Assembly (NCBI GenBank): GCA_030583605.1
Contig: CP129466.1
Coordinates: 2,983,001 to 3,047,000, forward strand
From: Gammaproteobacteria bacterium
Lineage (GTDB): Bacteria; Pseudomonadota; Gammaproteobacteria; Steroidobacterales; GCA-2729495
Length of the DNA stretch: 64,000 nt
Direction of reading: 5' to 3'
Below the pieces are notes generated by a model. It was not told the DNA's origin, made no database searches, and saw only the letters and a list, made by a program, of their open reading frames with translations. The translations under genes were made by a program, and so were the position numbers. Of this stretch, positions 34,790-44,043 are shown in pieces; within the stretch, counting starts at the first letter, position 1; every line of letters begins with the position of its first letter.

Positions 34790-36310
34790 ATGAGTACTGC
34801 CAATCTCCTCTGGGCTGGTGCACGCCGGTTGCTGCACCACGGTCGGCAACTCCTCGTCGTGCTCGCCTGCAGCCTGGTGGCGCTGGTCCTCGGCTTCACG
34901 ATCTACGCCGTGTCCATGCTGCCGGACCTGCAGCCCTGGCATGTGCAGAAGGTCGACGACGAATTCTCCGCCATCATGGACCGCGGCCTGGATTTTCCGG
35001 GCTACCTCGATCTCGAAGCACGCCTCTTCGAGGAGGCCCGCAAGGTCTCGGCGGACTGGAGCGGCCAGGGCGAAGCGTTCACCTACAGCCGCTTCAATGC
35101 GCAGGGCAGCCCGCAGCTGCTTGCGGCCGGCGCGCCCTTCAATCGAACCTTCCGGCTGACGCCGCCCGCCGTGGCCGGCCACGCCTTGCTGATGCACGGG
35201 CTCACCGATTCGCCATACTCGATGAAGGCGCTGGCCGAGTCGCTCTACGCTCGCGGCTTCGAAGTCACGGTACTGCGCCTGCCGGGCATGGGCACGCTGC
35301 CCTCGATGATGACCGCGATGCGCTACCGCGACTGGGTGGCGGCCATGCGACTCGCCGTGGCCGACATCGCCGCGCATCACGAGGCCGGGCAGCGGTTCTA
35401 CATCGGCGGCTACTCCACGGGCGCAACGCTGGCGTTGACCTACGCCCTGGAGGCACTCGCCGACCGCGAGGAGCTCCAGCCCGACCGGATCCTGCTCGTC
35501 TCGCCGGCCATCGAGGTGACACCGGTAGCCGTGCTGGCCAACGTGATCGACATCATTGCGGTCGTACCGTTGCCCCTGCTGCAGAAAGCGCGCTGGCAGT
35601 CGGTCCAGCCAGAATTCGATCCATACAAGTTCAACTCCTTTCCGGTCAATGCCTCGCGGCAGGTGAAACGTGCCACGCGTGTCCTGCAGCACGAGCTCGA
35701 GGAGGCCCATGGCGACGGCCGGCTCGCCCGCCTGCCGCCGGTGGTGACCTGGCAATCGGCGGTGGATGCCACGGTCGGTGCCACCGGTACGGTAGACCTT
35801 CTGTATCGGCAATTGCCGCAATTGCCCGCGAGCCACCACCGGCTCGTGCTGTTCGATGTCAATCGCTTTCGCGGCTTCAGCAGTTTGCAGCGGCCCGGGG
35901 CGCGACAGGTGATCGAGCGTGCGATCTCGGCACACTCGGGCTACACCCTCGAGGTCGTCTCCAACGTCAGCCACGACAGCCGCGACGTCGCCCTGCATCG
36001 CTACGCGCCGGGCTCGACCAGCGCCCTGGTGCTGCCGCTCGGCCTGACCTGGCCCGAAGGCATCGTCTCGCTTGGCCACGTCGCGCTGCCGTTTCCACCG
36101 GACGACCCCATGTACGGGTTCCTGCCCGGCAGCGGCCACGACGGCTACCCGAGTATCGGGTCGTGGTTGCTGCGCGGTGAGAATGGCGCGACCACCATCG
36201 CGCTCGGCGCGTTCACCCGGCTGCGCAGCAACCCGTTCTGGAGCCTGATCGACCGGCAGGTTGGAGAACTGGTGGCCGAAGACCTCGGCCGCCCGCTCCC
36301 GCAGTCCTGA
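34790..36310 (+). CDS. Membrane-anchored alpha/beta hydrolase
   Basis: A 506-residue protein with one N-terminal membrane helix (LLVVLACSLVALVLGFTIYAV) and a periplasmic alpha/beta-hydrolase domain. The oxyanion-hole segment is LLMHGLTDSPYSM and the nucleophile elbow is GGYSTGAT (GxSxG with Ser). The acid and His are probably in the C-terminal third (for example VSNVSHDSRD). The lid-like middle suggests a lysophospholipase or carboxylesterase acting on envelope lipids, not proven. It is divergent from ychF and followed 46 bases later by the AsmA-family gene. Confidence 0.8.
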   Translation: MSTANLLWAGARRLLHHGRQLLVVLACSLVALVLGFTIYAVSMLPDLQPWHVQKVDDEFSAIMDRGLDFPGYLDLEARLFEEARKVSADWSGQGEAFTYSRFNAQGSPQLLAAGAPFNRTFRLTPPAVAGHALLMHGLTDSPYSMKALAESLYARGFEVTVLRLPGMGTLPSMMTAMRYRDWVAAMRLAVADIAAHHEAGQRFYIGGYSTGATLALTYALEALADREELQPDRILLVSPAIEVTPVAVLANVIDIIAVVPLPLLQKARWQSVQPEFDPYKFNSFPVNASRQVKRATRVLQHELEEAHGDGRLARLPPVVTWQSAVDATVGATGTVDLLYRQLPQLPASHHRLVLFDVNRFRGFSSLQRPGARQVIERAISAHSGYTLEVVSNVSHDSRDVALHRYAPGSTSALVLPLGLTWPEGIVSLGHVALPFPPDDPMYGFLPGSGHDGYPSIGSWLLRGENGATTIALGAFTRLRSNPFWSLIDRQVGELVAEDLGRPLPQS

Positions 36311-36355
36311 TCTGCCCGCGCCACCGCGGCGGATTGGTGTAGGCTGCTCGCCCCC

Positions 36356-39300
36356 ATGAAGGCTCTTCGCGCCGCCCTGCTCGTCCTGCTGCTGCTCGTG
36401 CTGGCGGTCGCCGGCTGGGGCGCGTACACGCTGTCGAACGGCGCGGACCTCGGCTTTGCCCGGCAGTGGCTCGCCGAGAAGCTCACAACGGCGCTGGCGC
36501 GCCCGGTGCACATCGACGGCGGCGTCACGCTGACGCTCGGGCGCAACGTCACGCTGGAGATCGGCGATCTCACGATCGCCAACACCGCGTGGGGCCGCCA
36601 CCCGCATCTCGCCCGGGCAGCGCGGCTCCTCGTGGCCGCGGATCTGCGCTCGCTGTGGGATGGCCCGGTGGTCATCCGCCGGCTGGAGCTGGCGGGCACG
36701 AGCGTGTTCATGGAACACAGCGACAAAGACGAGGTGAACTGGGACCTCGGGCCGGACGACGGCGAACCGCTCGATCCCGACTCACTGCCGCTGATCGACG
36801 TGCTGACGCTCGCTGAGGCCTCGATCCGGTACGACACACGGACGCTCACCCGGCCCGTCGAGCTGCGACTGGCCGAGGCCAGCGCCCGGCGTGAAGCATC
36901 CGGCTTCCTGCGGCTCGCCGCGAACGGCACCGTCAACGAGGGGCGCCTGACGCTGCACGCACAGTCGAGCCCGCTGGCAGTGCTGCTCAGGGGTCGCGAC
37001 GTCAGCCTGCGGCTGCGCGCCGATGTCGATGGCGTGGACGTCAGGGCCGCCGCACGTTTCGATGATGTCGCCGACCCCGAGCGCGCGCTCGCCGACGTCC
37101 GCATCGCAGCGGACGATGCCGCCCGCGTGGGCGCACTGCTCGGCCTGCCGGATCCAGGCGCCGGCCCGCTCCGGGTCGATGCCTCGATCACGCCGCAGGA
37201 GCAGAAACTGCAACTGCGCCTGAACGGCACCGCCGGAGCATACGGACTCCGGCTCGACGGCACGGCCCGGCGCCTGACCACGCTCGCGGGCCTCGACCTC
37301 GATCTCAGCGGGCAGGGCCCGGACTTCAATGCAATCGCCGCCCTGCTCGGCTGGAAGGACGCCCCGGGCGGCGTCTTCGAAGTCGCAGGCCGGCTGCGCA
37401 GCGAGGGCGCCACCCTGCACATCGAACAGGCCACCATCGAACTCGCCGACCTGACGTTCGCGCTCGCCGCGACGATCGACGACCTGCCGCAGGGCGAGCT
37501 GCGCAAGCTCTCGGTGCAGGTTCGCGGTGCACAGATCGAGCGGTTCCTGGCGCTGCTCGAGCTGCCGGCCATCACCGACGGCCGCTTCAAGTTCACCGCC
37601 CGCGTGGACGAAGACGCGCTAGGAGCGGACCAGGTGGAGCTCGGGCTCGAACATCGCGCAGGCCAGTTCCGCGCAACCGGCACGCTCGGGCCGTTGCCGG
37701 AATTCTACGGCTCCGACCTGCGACTCACGGGCAACGGCCCGAGCCTCGCCGTGCTCGGCAGGATCGCCGGCACCGCAATCCTGCCGGCGGCAGCCTTCCA
37801 GCTCGAAGCGCAGCTGCGCTGGGTGCAGGACGGGCTGCGCCTCGGCGAGAGCTGGCTCACCGCCGGCGGGGAACGGCTCGACGTCTCGGGGCGGATCGCG
37901 CGTGCGCCACTCGGCCCGGGTACAGAGATCAGCGGCCGGCTGACCGGCAGGAGCCTGCGCGCAACCGGCGAGCGACTCGGCGCCGGCAAGCTGCCGCCGG
38001 TCAGTTACGAAGTCGATGCCACGCTCGCCCGCCAGCGCAACAGCACGCAGGTTCGCAACCTGCGCATGACGACGGCCGACACCCGGCTCAACCTCGAAGG
38101 CACCATTCCCGATCAGTCGGGGGCGGCCGGCGCGGTGCTGCGCATCGAGGCCGAAGGCGACGCCCTGCAGTCGTGGCAATCGCTGGGCAGGCTGCCGCTG
38201 CCGGCGGGTGCATTCGCCGCGCGCGGCGGTCTTGCGCTGGAGCGCGACGCGGTGGCGCTGCGCGACATGGACATCACGCTCGCCGGCGCCAGCGGTCGGG
38301 TCAACGGCCGTGTGGCACGGGCGCTCGACAGCGGCAGCTTCGATCTCGGCCTGCAGGGGCCGGCACTCGCGCGCCTGCTGCCGGGCGTGAAGGGCATCGA
38401 GAAGTTCGTCACCGCGTTCGACCTGTCCGCCCGCGGTGAATGGCGCGGCCAGCGCTGGACGCTGCGACGCGCGTGGCTGAAGGCCGGTGCGGATGAACTC
38501 CAGGCCAGCGGCGTGCTCGATGCGGGCGCCGAGGCGGCAGTGACCGCCATGCCGGTTACCCTGCGCCTGGGCAGTCTCGCACGTGCCGGTGAGCTGGCGG
38601 GCCTGCGGCTGCCGGATCTGCCGTTGCGGGTGGAAGGCAACCTGACCGGCACCGCGCGGCGCTTCAGCGTCGCCGGTTTGCATGGCGAACTCGCGGGCGC
38701 GGCGCTGGCCGGAAGCCTGGCGTTCGCGGCCGGCAAGCCGCCGGAGGTCACGCTGGATCTCTCGCTCGTGCGGCTCGATCTGGCCGCGTTCGCAACACCC
38801 GCAGGGAGCCAGACCCCTGCCGCCCCACCCCCGGCGGGCGGCCGGCTCATTCCCGACTGGCCGCTGCCCATCGCCTGGCTCGGGAAGCTCAACGCCGGCT
38901 TCGACCTCCATTTTGGTGATCTGCAGGAGGGGCCGATCCGATACGGCGCCGTCAGGCTGCAGGGCCAGTTGCGGAACCGGGCACTCAGGCTGGATCGGGC
39001 CACACTCAACGGCAGGGCCGGGCGGGCGGACCTGCAGGCGAGGCTGGACGCGGCCGGCACGACCCCGCGGCTCGCCATTCGCGGCGAGCTGCGCAACTTC
39101 GCGACCCACTACGGCACGCTGGCGCAACTCAGCTCGGACCCGCGTCGCTTCGACGTCGACCTGCAGCTCACCGGCACGGGCACCACACTGCGCCAGCTGC
39201 TGGCGCAGGCCGAAGGCCGGGTGCGGGTCGTCGGCGGGCCAGGCCGCATCCCGACCTCCGTGCTCGACAGTTTCTACGGCGACACGATCTCGCAGCTGCT

Positions 39301-39781
39301 GAACACCATCAACCCGTTTCGCCGCAGCGAGCCGCTGACCAACTCGGTCTGCACCGTGCTGCCGCTGCAGATCAAAGCGGGTGTTGCGAGCACGGCACCG
39401 ACCATCGTCACCCTGACCGACAAGCTCAACGTGATCGCCTTTGGCACCGTCAACCTCGCCAGCGAGCGGCTCAACCTCAGTTTCAGGACCGAGGCGCGCA
39501 GAGGCATTGGCGTGAGTGCCGGCCAGATCGTCAATCCGTTCATCCGGGTGACCGGCTCGCTCACCGAACCGCGCGTAACCATCGACCCGCGGGGCGCCAC
39601 CATCACCGGCACCGCCGCCATCCTGACCGGCGGCATGTCGATCGTGGCGACCACGCTCTGGAACCGCGCATTTCGCGAGCGTGACCCCTGTGCCGCCGTG
39701 CTGCGGGAAGCCGACCGGTTGGCCGACAGCGACCCGGACGCCCTGGCACTGGCCGAGCGGGTGGACCGCTTCTTCCGGTAG
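36356..39781 (+). CDS. AsmA-family protein
   Basis: A 1141-residue AsmA-like protein with one N-terminal membrane helix (LLVLLLLVLAVAGWGAYTL) and a very long beta-rich periplasmic body. It starts with the AsmA N-terminal domain (ITIANTAWGRHPHLARAARL region) and ends with the conserved AsmA C-terminal block (FRRSEPLTNSVC, RGIGVSAGQIVNPFIRVTGS). AsmA, TamB and YhdP-type proteins are repeating-beta-groove bridges that help move phospholipids between membranes or tune outer-membrane assembly. Length is within the family range. No TamA partner is adjacent. Confidence 0.88.
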   Translation: MKALRAALLVLLLLVLAVAGWGAYTLSNGADLGFARQWLAEKLTTALARPVHIDGGVTLTLGRNVTLEIGDLTIANTAWGRHPHLARAARLLVAADLRSLWDGPVVIRRLELAGTSVFMEHSDKDEVNWDLGPDDGEPLDPDSLPLIDVLTLAEASIRYDTRTLTRPVELRLAEASARREASGFLRLAANGTVNEGRLTLHAQSSPLAVLLRGRDVSLRLRADVDGVDVRAAARFDDVADPERALADVRIAADDAARVGALLGLPDPGAGPLRVDASITPQEQKLQLRLNGTAGAYGLRLDGTARRLTTLAGLDLDLSGQGPDFNAIAALLGWKDAPGGVFEVAGRLRSEGATLHIEQATIELADLTFALAATIDDLPQGELRKLSVQVRGAQIERFLALLELPAITDGRFKFTARVDEDALGADQVELGLEHRAGQFRATGTLGPLPEFYGSDLRLTGNGPSLAVLGRIAGTAILPAAAFQLEAQLRWVQDGLRLGESWLTAGGERLDVSGRIARAPLGPGTEISGRLTGRSLRATGERLGAGKLPPVSYEVDATLARQRNSTQVRNLRMTTADTRLNLEGTIPDQSGAAGAVLRIEAEGDALQSWQSLGRLPLPAGAFAARGGLALERDAVALRDMDITLAGASGRVNGRVARALDSGSFDLGLQGPALARLLPGVKGIEKFVTAFDLSARGEWRGQRWTLRRAWLKAGADELQASGVLDAGAEAAVTAMPVTLRLGSLARAGELAGLRLPDLPLRVEGNLTGTARRFSVAGLHGELAGAALAGSLAFAAGKPPEVTLDLSLVRLDLAAFATPAGSQTPAAPPPAGGRLIPDWPLPIAWLGKLNAGFDLHFGDLQEGPIRYGAVRLQGQLRNRALRLDRATLNGRAGRADLQARLDAAGTTPRLAIRGELRNFATHYGTLAQLSSDPRRFDVDLQLTGTGTTLRQLLAQAEGRVRVVGGPGRIPTSVLDSFYGDTISQLLNTINPFRRSEPLTNSVCTVLPLQIKAGVASTAPTIVTLTDKLNVIAFGTVNLASERLNLSFRTEARRGIGVSAGQIVNPFIRVTGSLTEPRVTIDPRGATITGTAAILTGGMSIVATTLWNRAFRERDPCAAVLREADRLADSDPDALALAERVDRFFR

Positions 39782-39846
39782 CGGGCACGTACGGAGGGCG
39801 GCCACGCGAGAGCACGCCTGCACCCGGGCTTTGCTAGCATCCGGTC

Positions 39847-40869
39847 ATGATCAGGCTCGAAACCACCATTGCCGGCAGCCTGCCCCGGCCGGACTGGCTC
39901 GCCGAGCCGGAAAAACTCAAGGGCGCGTGGAAACTGTCCGGAGCGGCCCTGGAGGACGGCAAGCGCCGCGCGGCGGCCGAATGGATCCGCCACCAGGAAG
40001 CAGCCGGCATCGACATCGTCACCGACGGCGAGGTCTTCCGCAGCCACTTCGTGCACGGCTTCCTGGAAAAGATCCGTGGCATCGACTGGCAGCGGCGGAC
40101 CCTCATGGGCATCCGCAACAACCGCTACCAGCTCGAGGTGCCGACGGTCACCGGGCCCCTCTCGCGCCCCGCCCCGGTGCACCTCGACGAGGCGCGGTTC
40201 ACCCGCGCGCAGACGCAAGCACGACTCAAGTTCACGCTGCCCGGCCCGATGACCATCTGCGACACCATCGCCGATGCGCATTACGGCAGCCGCCCGGCGC
40301 TGGCGATGGCCTTCGCCGCGATCCTCAACGAGGAGGCGCGCGATCTCGAGAGCGCCGGCGTGGACGTGATCCAGTTCGACGAGCCGGCGTTCAACGTGTT
40401 CACCGCTGACGTCAAGGACTGGGGCATCGAAGCCTTGCACCGGGCGATCGAGGGACTGCGTTGCACCACCGCGACGCATATCTGTTACGGCTACGGGATC
40501 CGGGAGAATCTCGACTGGAAGAAGTCCCTGGGTGGGGAGTGGCGCCAGTACGAGGAGATATTCCCGGCGCTCAACGCCAGCCGCATCGACCAGATTTCGC
40601 TGGAGTGCGCGGGCTCGAAGGTGCCACTCTCCCTGCTCGGCCTCATCCCCGACAAGCAGCTCATGATCGGCGCCATCGAGGTCACCGGCGAGCGGGTGGA
40701 GACGCCCGAGGAAGTCGCCGCAACGATCCGCGCCGCCATGGCCCATGTGGACACCGAGCGCATCCTGCCCTGCACGAACTGCGGCATGGCGCCCATCGCC
40801 TACGAAGTTGCGCTCGGGAAACTGCGGGCGCTCGGCGCCGCAACGGCGCTGCTGCGCCGGGCCCTGTGA
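39847..40869 (+). CDS. MetE C-terminal-domain-like methyltransferase
   Basis: A 340-residue protein equivalent to the catalytic C-terminal domain of cobalamin-independent methionine synthase. The zinc-ligand region TATHICYGYG contains the His-x-Cys pair, and later motifs are ISLECAG and the final Cys in PCTNCGMAP. The N-terminal folate-binding half of MetE is absent. Stand-alone core-MetE proteins use methylcobamide-type or other methyl donors, and the related MesD needs a MesX partner, which is not next to this gene. It ends 23 bases before the cytochrome gene; no methionine genes are adjacent. Confidence 0.85.
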   Translation: MIRLETTIAGSLPRPDWLAEPEKLKGAWKLSGAALEDGKRRAAAEWIRHQEAAGIDIVTDGEVFRSHFVHGFLEKIRGIDWQRRTLMGIRNNRYQLEVPTVTGPLSRPAPVHLDEARFTRAQTQARLKFTLPGPMTICDTIADAHYGSRPALAMAFAAILNEEARDLESAGVDVIQFDEPAFNVFTADVKDWGIEALHRAIEGLRCTTATHICYGYGIRENLDWKKSLGGEWRQYEEIFPALNASRIDQISLECAGSKVPLSLLGLIPDKQLMIGAIEVTGERVETPEEVAATIRAAMAHVDTERILPCTNCGMAPIAYEVALGKLRALGAATALLRRAL

Positions 40870-40892
40870 AACTCCACCGGCACGGAGCCTCC

Positions 40893-43094
40893 ATGCCCGC
40901 GCTGTCCCGACGGGTGCTGCCTGCGCTCTTCGCGACGGCGATCGCCGCCGGCGGCCTCGCGGCCTGCGCCCCGGCGACCCCGCCGCCGCCACCGGCGTTC
41001 GCCGGCTCGACCGCCTGCGCGGAGTGTCACGCGGATCAACACGCCGCCTGGCAGGGCTCGCAGCACGCACTCGCGATGCAGGAAGCCACGGCCACGGCCG
41101 TGCTCGGCGACTTCGGCGACGCGACGTTCACCGCCGGTGCGGTTACCTCGCGTTTCTTCCGCCGCGATGACCGTTTTCTCGTCGCGACCGAAGGGCCGGA
41201 CGGCAACCGCGGTGAATTCGAACCGAAGTACACCTTCGGTATCGCGCCGCTGCAACAGTACCTCGTGCCTCTGCCCAATGGGCGCCTGCAGGCGTTCGGC
41301 CTCGCCTGGGACAGCCGCCCGGCGGCGGCCGGAGGACAACGCTGGTTCTCCCTCTACCCGGACCAGGAACTGAAACCCGGCAACCCGCTGCACTGGACCG
41401 GTATCGACCAGAACTGGAATTACCAGTGCGCGGACTGTCATTCGACCAACCTGCGCAAGAACTACGACGAGCAGACCGGCAGCTATGCGACGACGTGGTC
41501 GGAGATCAGCGTCGGCTGCGAGTCCTGCCACGGCCCGGCCTCCCATCACCTCTCATGGGCACGCAGGGAGAGCGGCTGGCGGGCCATGGATGCGAATCGC
41601 GGGCTTGCCAACGCGCTCGACGAACGCCGGGGCGTGAACTGGGCGGCCGGGGCATCGGGCACCGCGGCACGCTCGGCGCCTCGCCAAAGCTCCCGCGAGA
41701 TCGACACCTGCGCGCGCTGCCACGCGCGCCGCGGCCAGTTCAACGACGACTTTCACGCCGGCCAGCAGTGGCTGGACGCCTTCCGCCCCGCGCTGATCGA
41801 GCCGGGACTCTATTACCCGGACGGCCAGCAGCGCGACGAGGTCTATACCTGGGGCTCATTCCTGCAGAGCCGCATGCACGCCGCGGGCGTCACCTGCGCC
41901 GACTGCCACGATCCCCACACGCAGCAACTGCGCGCGCCCGGCAATGAGGTCTGCGCGCAGTGCCATGCGCCGGCGGTCTTCGAGGCCACGAGCCATCACC
42001 ACCACCGGCAGGAATCGCCGGCCTCTGCGTGCGTCGCCTGTCACATGCCGGCCGCCACGTACATGGTAGTGGACCCGCGCCACGACCACTCGCTGCGCAT
42101 CCCGCGCCCGGATCTCAGCGCCACGCTCGGCACACCGAACGCCTGCGCCGGCTGCCACGCCGATCGCAACGCGCAATGGGCGGCCGCGGCACTTGCCCGC
42201 TGGTTTCCGCAAGGCAAACCCGGGTTCCAGTCGTTCGCCCCGGCCTTCGCCGCCAGCGAGCGCGGCGACCCGGCCGCCGCCGAATCGCTGGCTGCGATCA
42301 TCGGCGACCCGGCGCAACCGGCCCTGGTCCGCGCCAGCGCCCTCGCCCGCGCCACGCACTTCCCCGCGCCTGCCGTTCTCTCGGCCACGACACTTGCGCT
42401 GACCGACAGCGACGCGCTGGTGCGTGCGGCGGCGGCGGAGGGCCTGGCCGCCGTTGCGCCGGCCGACCGCGCCGAGCGCCTGGCACCCCTGCTCCGCGAT
42501 CCGGTGCGCCTGGTGCGCATGGCCGCGGCGCGCTCACTCGCCGGCGAAGCCGAAGCTCGCCTCGTCGGCGATGAACGCACGGTCTTCGCGGCCGCGCTCG
42601 GGGAATGGATCGCCGCACAGCGTTTCAACGCAGACCGACCCGAGGCACTGACGAACCTCGGCACCCTGGAGATCGAACGCGGCGACGCGCGCGCCGCGGT
42701 GGCCTCGTTCCGTCGCGCGCTGGCGCTGGATCCCACCTTCGTGCAGGCCGCCGTAAACCTGGCCGACCTGCACCGTGCCGGCGGCGACGAAATCAGTGCC
42801 GAGCGCGTGCTGCGCACGTCGCTCGAACGCAACCCCGATGCCGCCGCCGCGCATCACGCACTCGGCCTGTCACTGGTCCGCCAGGGGCGCACGAAAGAAG
42901 CGCTCGGCGAACTGCGCCAGGCCCACGCGCTCGCTCCGGAGGCAGCGCAGTTCGCCTATGTTTTCGCCATCGCCCAGCATGACGCGGGCGATCGCGCCGC
43001 CGCCATCGCAACCTTGCGCAGAGCCATCAAGCGCCATCCGTATGAACGGCAACTGCTCGAGGCGCTCGCCGCCTACGCAGACGAGAAACCGTAG
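40893..43094 (+). CDS. Octaheme c-type cytochrome with TPR domain (lipoprotein)
   Basis: A 733-residue exported protein. A lipobox-like signal (GLAAC, about residues 21-25) is followed by eight CxxCH heme sites: CAECH (42-46), CADCH, CESCH, CARCH, CADCH, CAQCH, CVACH and CAGCH. The C-terminal 250 residues switch to HEAT-like helices (ALTDSDALVRAAAAEGLA) and then tetratricopeptide repeats (NLGTLEIERGDARAAVASF). This matches a family of TPR-bearing multiheme cytochromes whose role is not established; electron transfer at the cell surface is plausible. ATG 40893 follows CGGAG. Confidence 0.87.
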   Translation: MPALSRRVLPALFATAIAAGGLAACAPATPPPPPAFAGSTACAECHADQHAAWQGSQHALAMQEATATAVLGDFGDATFTAGAVTSRFFRRDDRFLVATEGPDGNRGEFEPKYTFGIAPLQQYLVPLPNGRLQAFGLAWDSRPAAAGGQRWFSLYPDQELKPGNPLHWTGIDQNWNYQCADCHSTNLRKNYDEQTGSYATTWSEISVGCESCHGPASHHLSWARRESGWRAMDANRGLANALDERRGVNWAAGASGTAARSAPRQSSREIDTCARCHARRGQFNDDFHAGQQWLDAFRPALIEPGLYYPDGQQRDEVYTWGSFLQSRMHAAGVTCADCHDPHTQQLRAPGNEVCAQCHAPAVFEATSHHHHRQESPASACVACHMPAATYMVVDPRHDHSLRIPRPDLSATLGTPNACAGCHADRNAQWAAAALARWFPQGKPGFQSFAPAFAASERGDPAAAESLAAIIGDPAQPALVRASALARATHFPAPAVLSATTLALTDSDALVRAAAAEGLAAVAPADRAERLAPLLRDPVRLVRMAAARSLAGEAEARLVGDERTVFAAALGEWIAAQRFNADRPEALTNLGTLEIERGDARAAVASFRRALALDPTFVQAAVNLADLHRAGGDEISAERVLRTSLERNPDAAAAHHALGLSLVRQGRTKEALGELRQAHALAPEAAQFAYVFAIAQHDAGDRAAAIATLRRAIKRHPYERQLLEALAAYADEKP

Positions 43095-43112
43095 GGCGTC
43101 AGCTCACCGCGC

Positions 43113-43871
43113 TCAGAACCGCCAGGCAAAACCTGCTGTCGGTCCGCCCTCGGTAACGTCCCAGCGGAACCGGTTGGACCCGCTGCCGCTGTCGTAGTCC
43201 ACGTCGAGATAGCGGAAGCCGAGCATGATCGTCCCGTTCTCGGCAACCTGCCAGCCCGCATAGGCCGTCGCATGCCAGGCGAAATCGCTGCCGACGCCGA
43301 AGCCGCCGATATCGCCGCGTGTCACCAGCTCCCAGCCTGCGCCGAGCGGCATGACGTAGCGCAGTCCGACCACCGGGTCGATCCAGTCTTCCGTCATGCT
43401 GGCCGACAGTGTCTCGCCAAGCGGGCCACCGCCGACGACTTCGAGGTCTGTGTCGAGCCGCCAGTAGCGCATGCCAGCGTAGGTATCGAGCCGCTCGCTG
43501 ATGGCATAGGAACCGTCCAGTTCGGTGATCAGCTGGTCGGCTTCCACCGTGGCGCGGGTGCGGCCGAGGGGCCCGAGGCCGTCCTTGTCCTGCTCCAGGC
43601 TCATGTAGATGAGATCGGCCATCACGGCCCAGCGGCCGCGTTCGCCCCGATAGGCGGCCATTGCGCCGAACTCGAGGTTGTCGAGGATGTCGCCGAAGCT
43701 GACGTCCACCTCCGCGGTCACGTCACCGATGCCGGCCGTGCCATCGATCGATGCGCCAACCATGTAGACCGCGACCGCGTGCTGCCACTCCTCCGCCACG
43801 GCGGTCGTGCCAACGCAGGCCAGCAGTGCCGCGCACACCACCGCGCCACGGCGTATTGAAGCTGTGCTCAT
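43113..43871 (-). CDS. Outer-membrane beta-barrel protein
   Basis: A 252-residue protein with a signal peptide ending in TTAVAEE and alternating strands typical of an eight-stranded barrel (AVYMVGASIDGTAGIG, YAGMRYWRLDTDLEV, LGFRYLDVDYDSGSG), ending GGPTAGFAWRF with the C-terminal Phe of BAM substrates. The start at 43871 is set by GGAGGAG just upstream; the much longer open frame further up is spurious. Resembles OmpA-like or OmpW-like small barrels, no named family. Convergent with the octaheme cytochrome gene, with 18 bases between them. Confidence 0.8.
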   Translation of the reverse strand: MSTASIRRGAVVCAALLACVGTTAVAEEWQHAVAVYMVGASIDGTAGIGDVTAEVDVSFGDILDNLEFGAMAAYRGERGRWAVMADLIYMSLEQDKDGLGPLGRTRATVEADQLITELDGSYAISERLDTYAGMRYWRLDTDLEVVGGGPLGETLSASMTEDWIDPVVGLRYVMPLGAGWELVTRGDIGGFGVGSDFAWHATAYAGWQVAENGTIMLGFRYLDVDYDSGSGSNRFRWDVTEGGPTAGFAWRF

Positions 43872-44043
43872 CGTGCATCTCCTCCGCTGGTCCGCCGGAT
43901 GCCCGGAACGTCCTGAACAGGAAAATTGTCGGCTATGCGGCCGGTCTCGCCAGGCCCGCAGCGGCCCGCGCAGCGGCCACCACGCCCCCCGGCCCGGAGT
44001 GTACTCCAGACGCTGCCGCGATGGCGGCGAAAACCTCCGCCGT

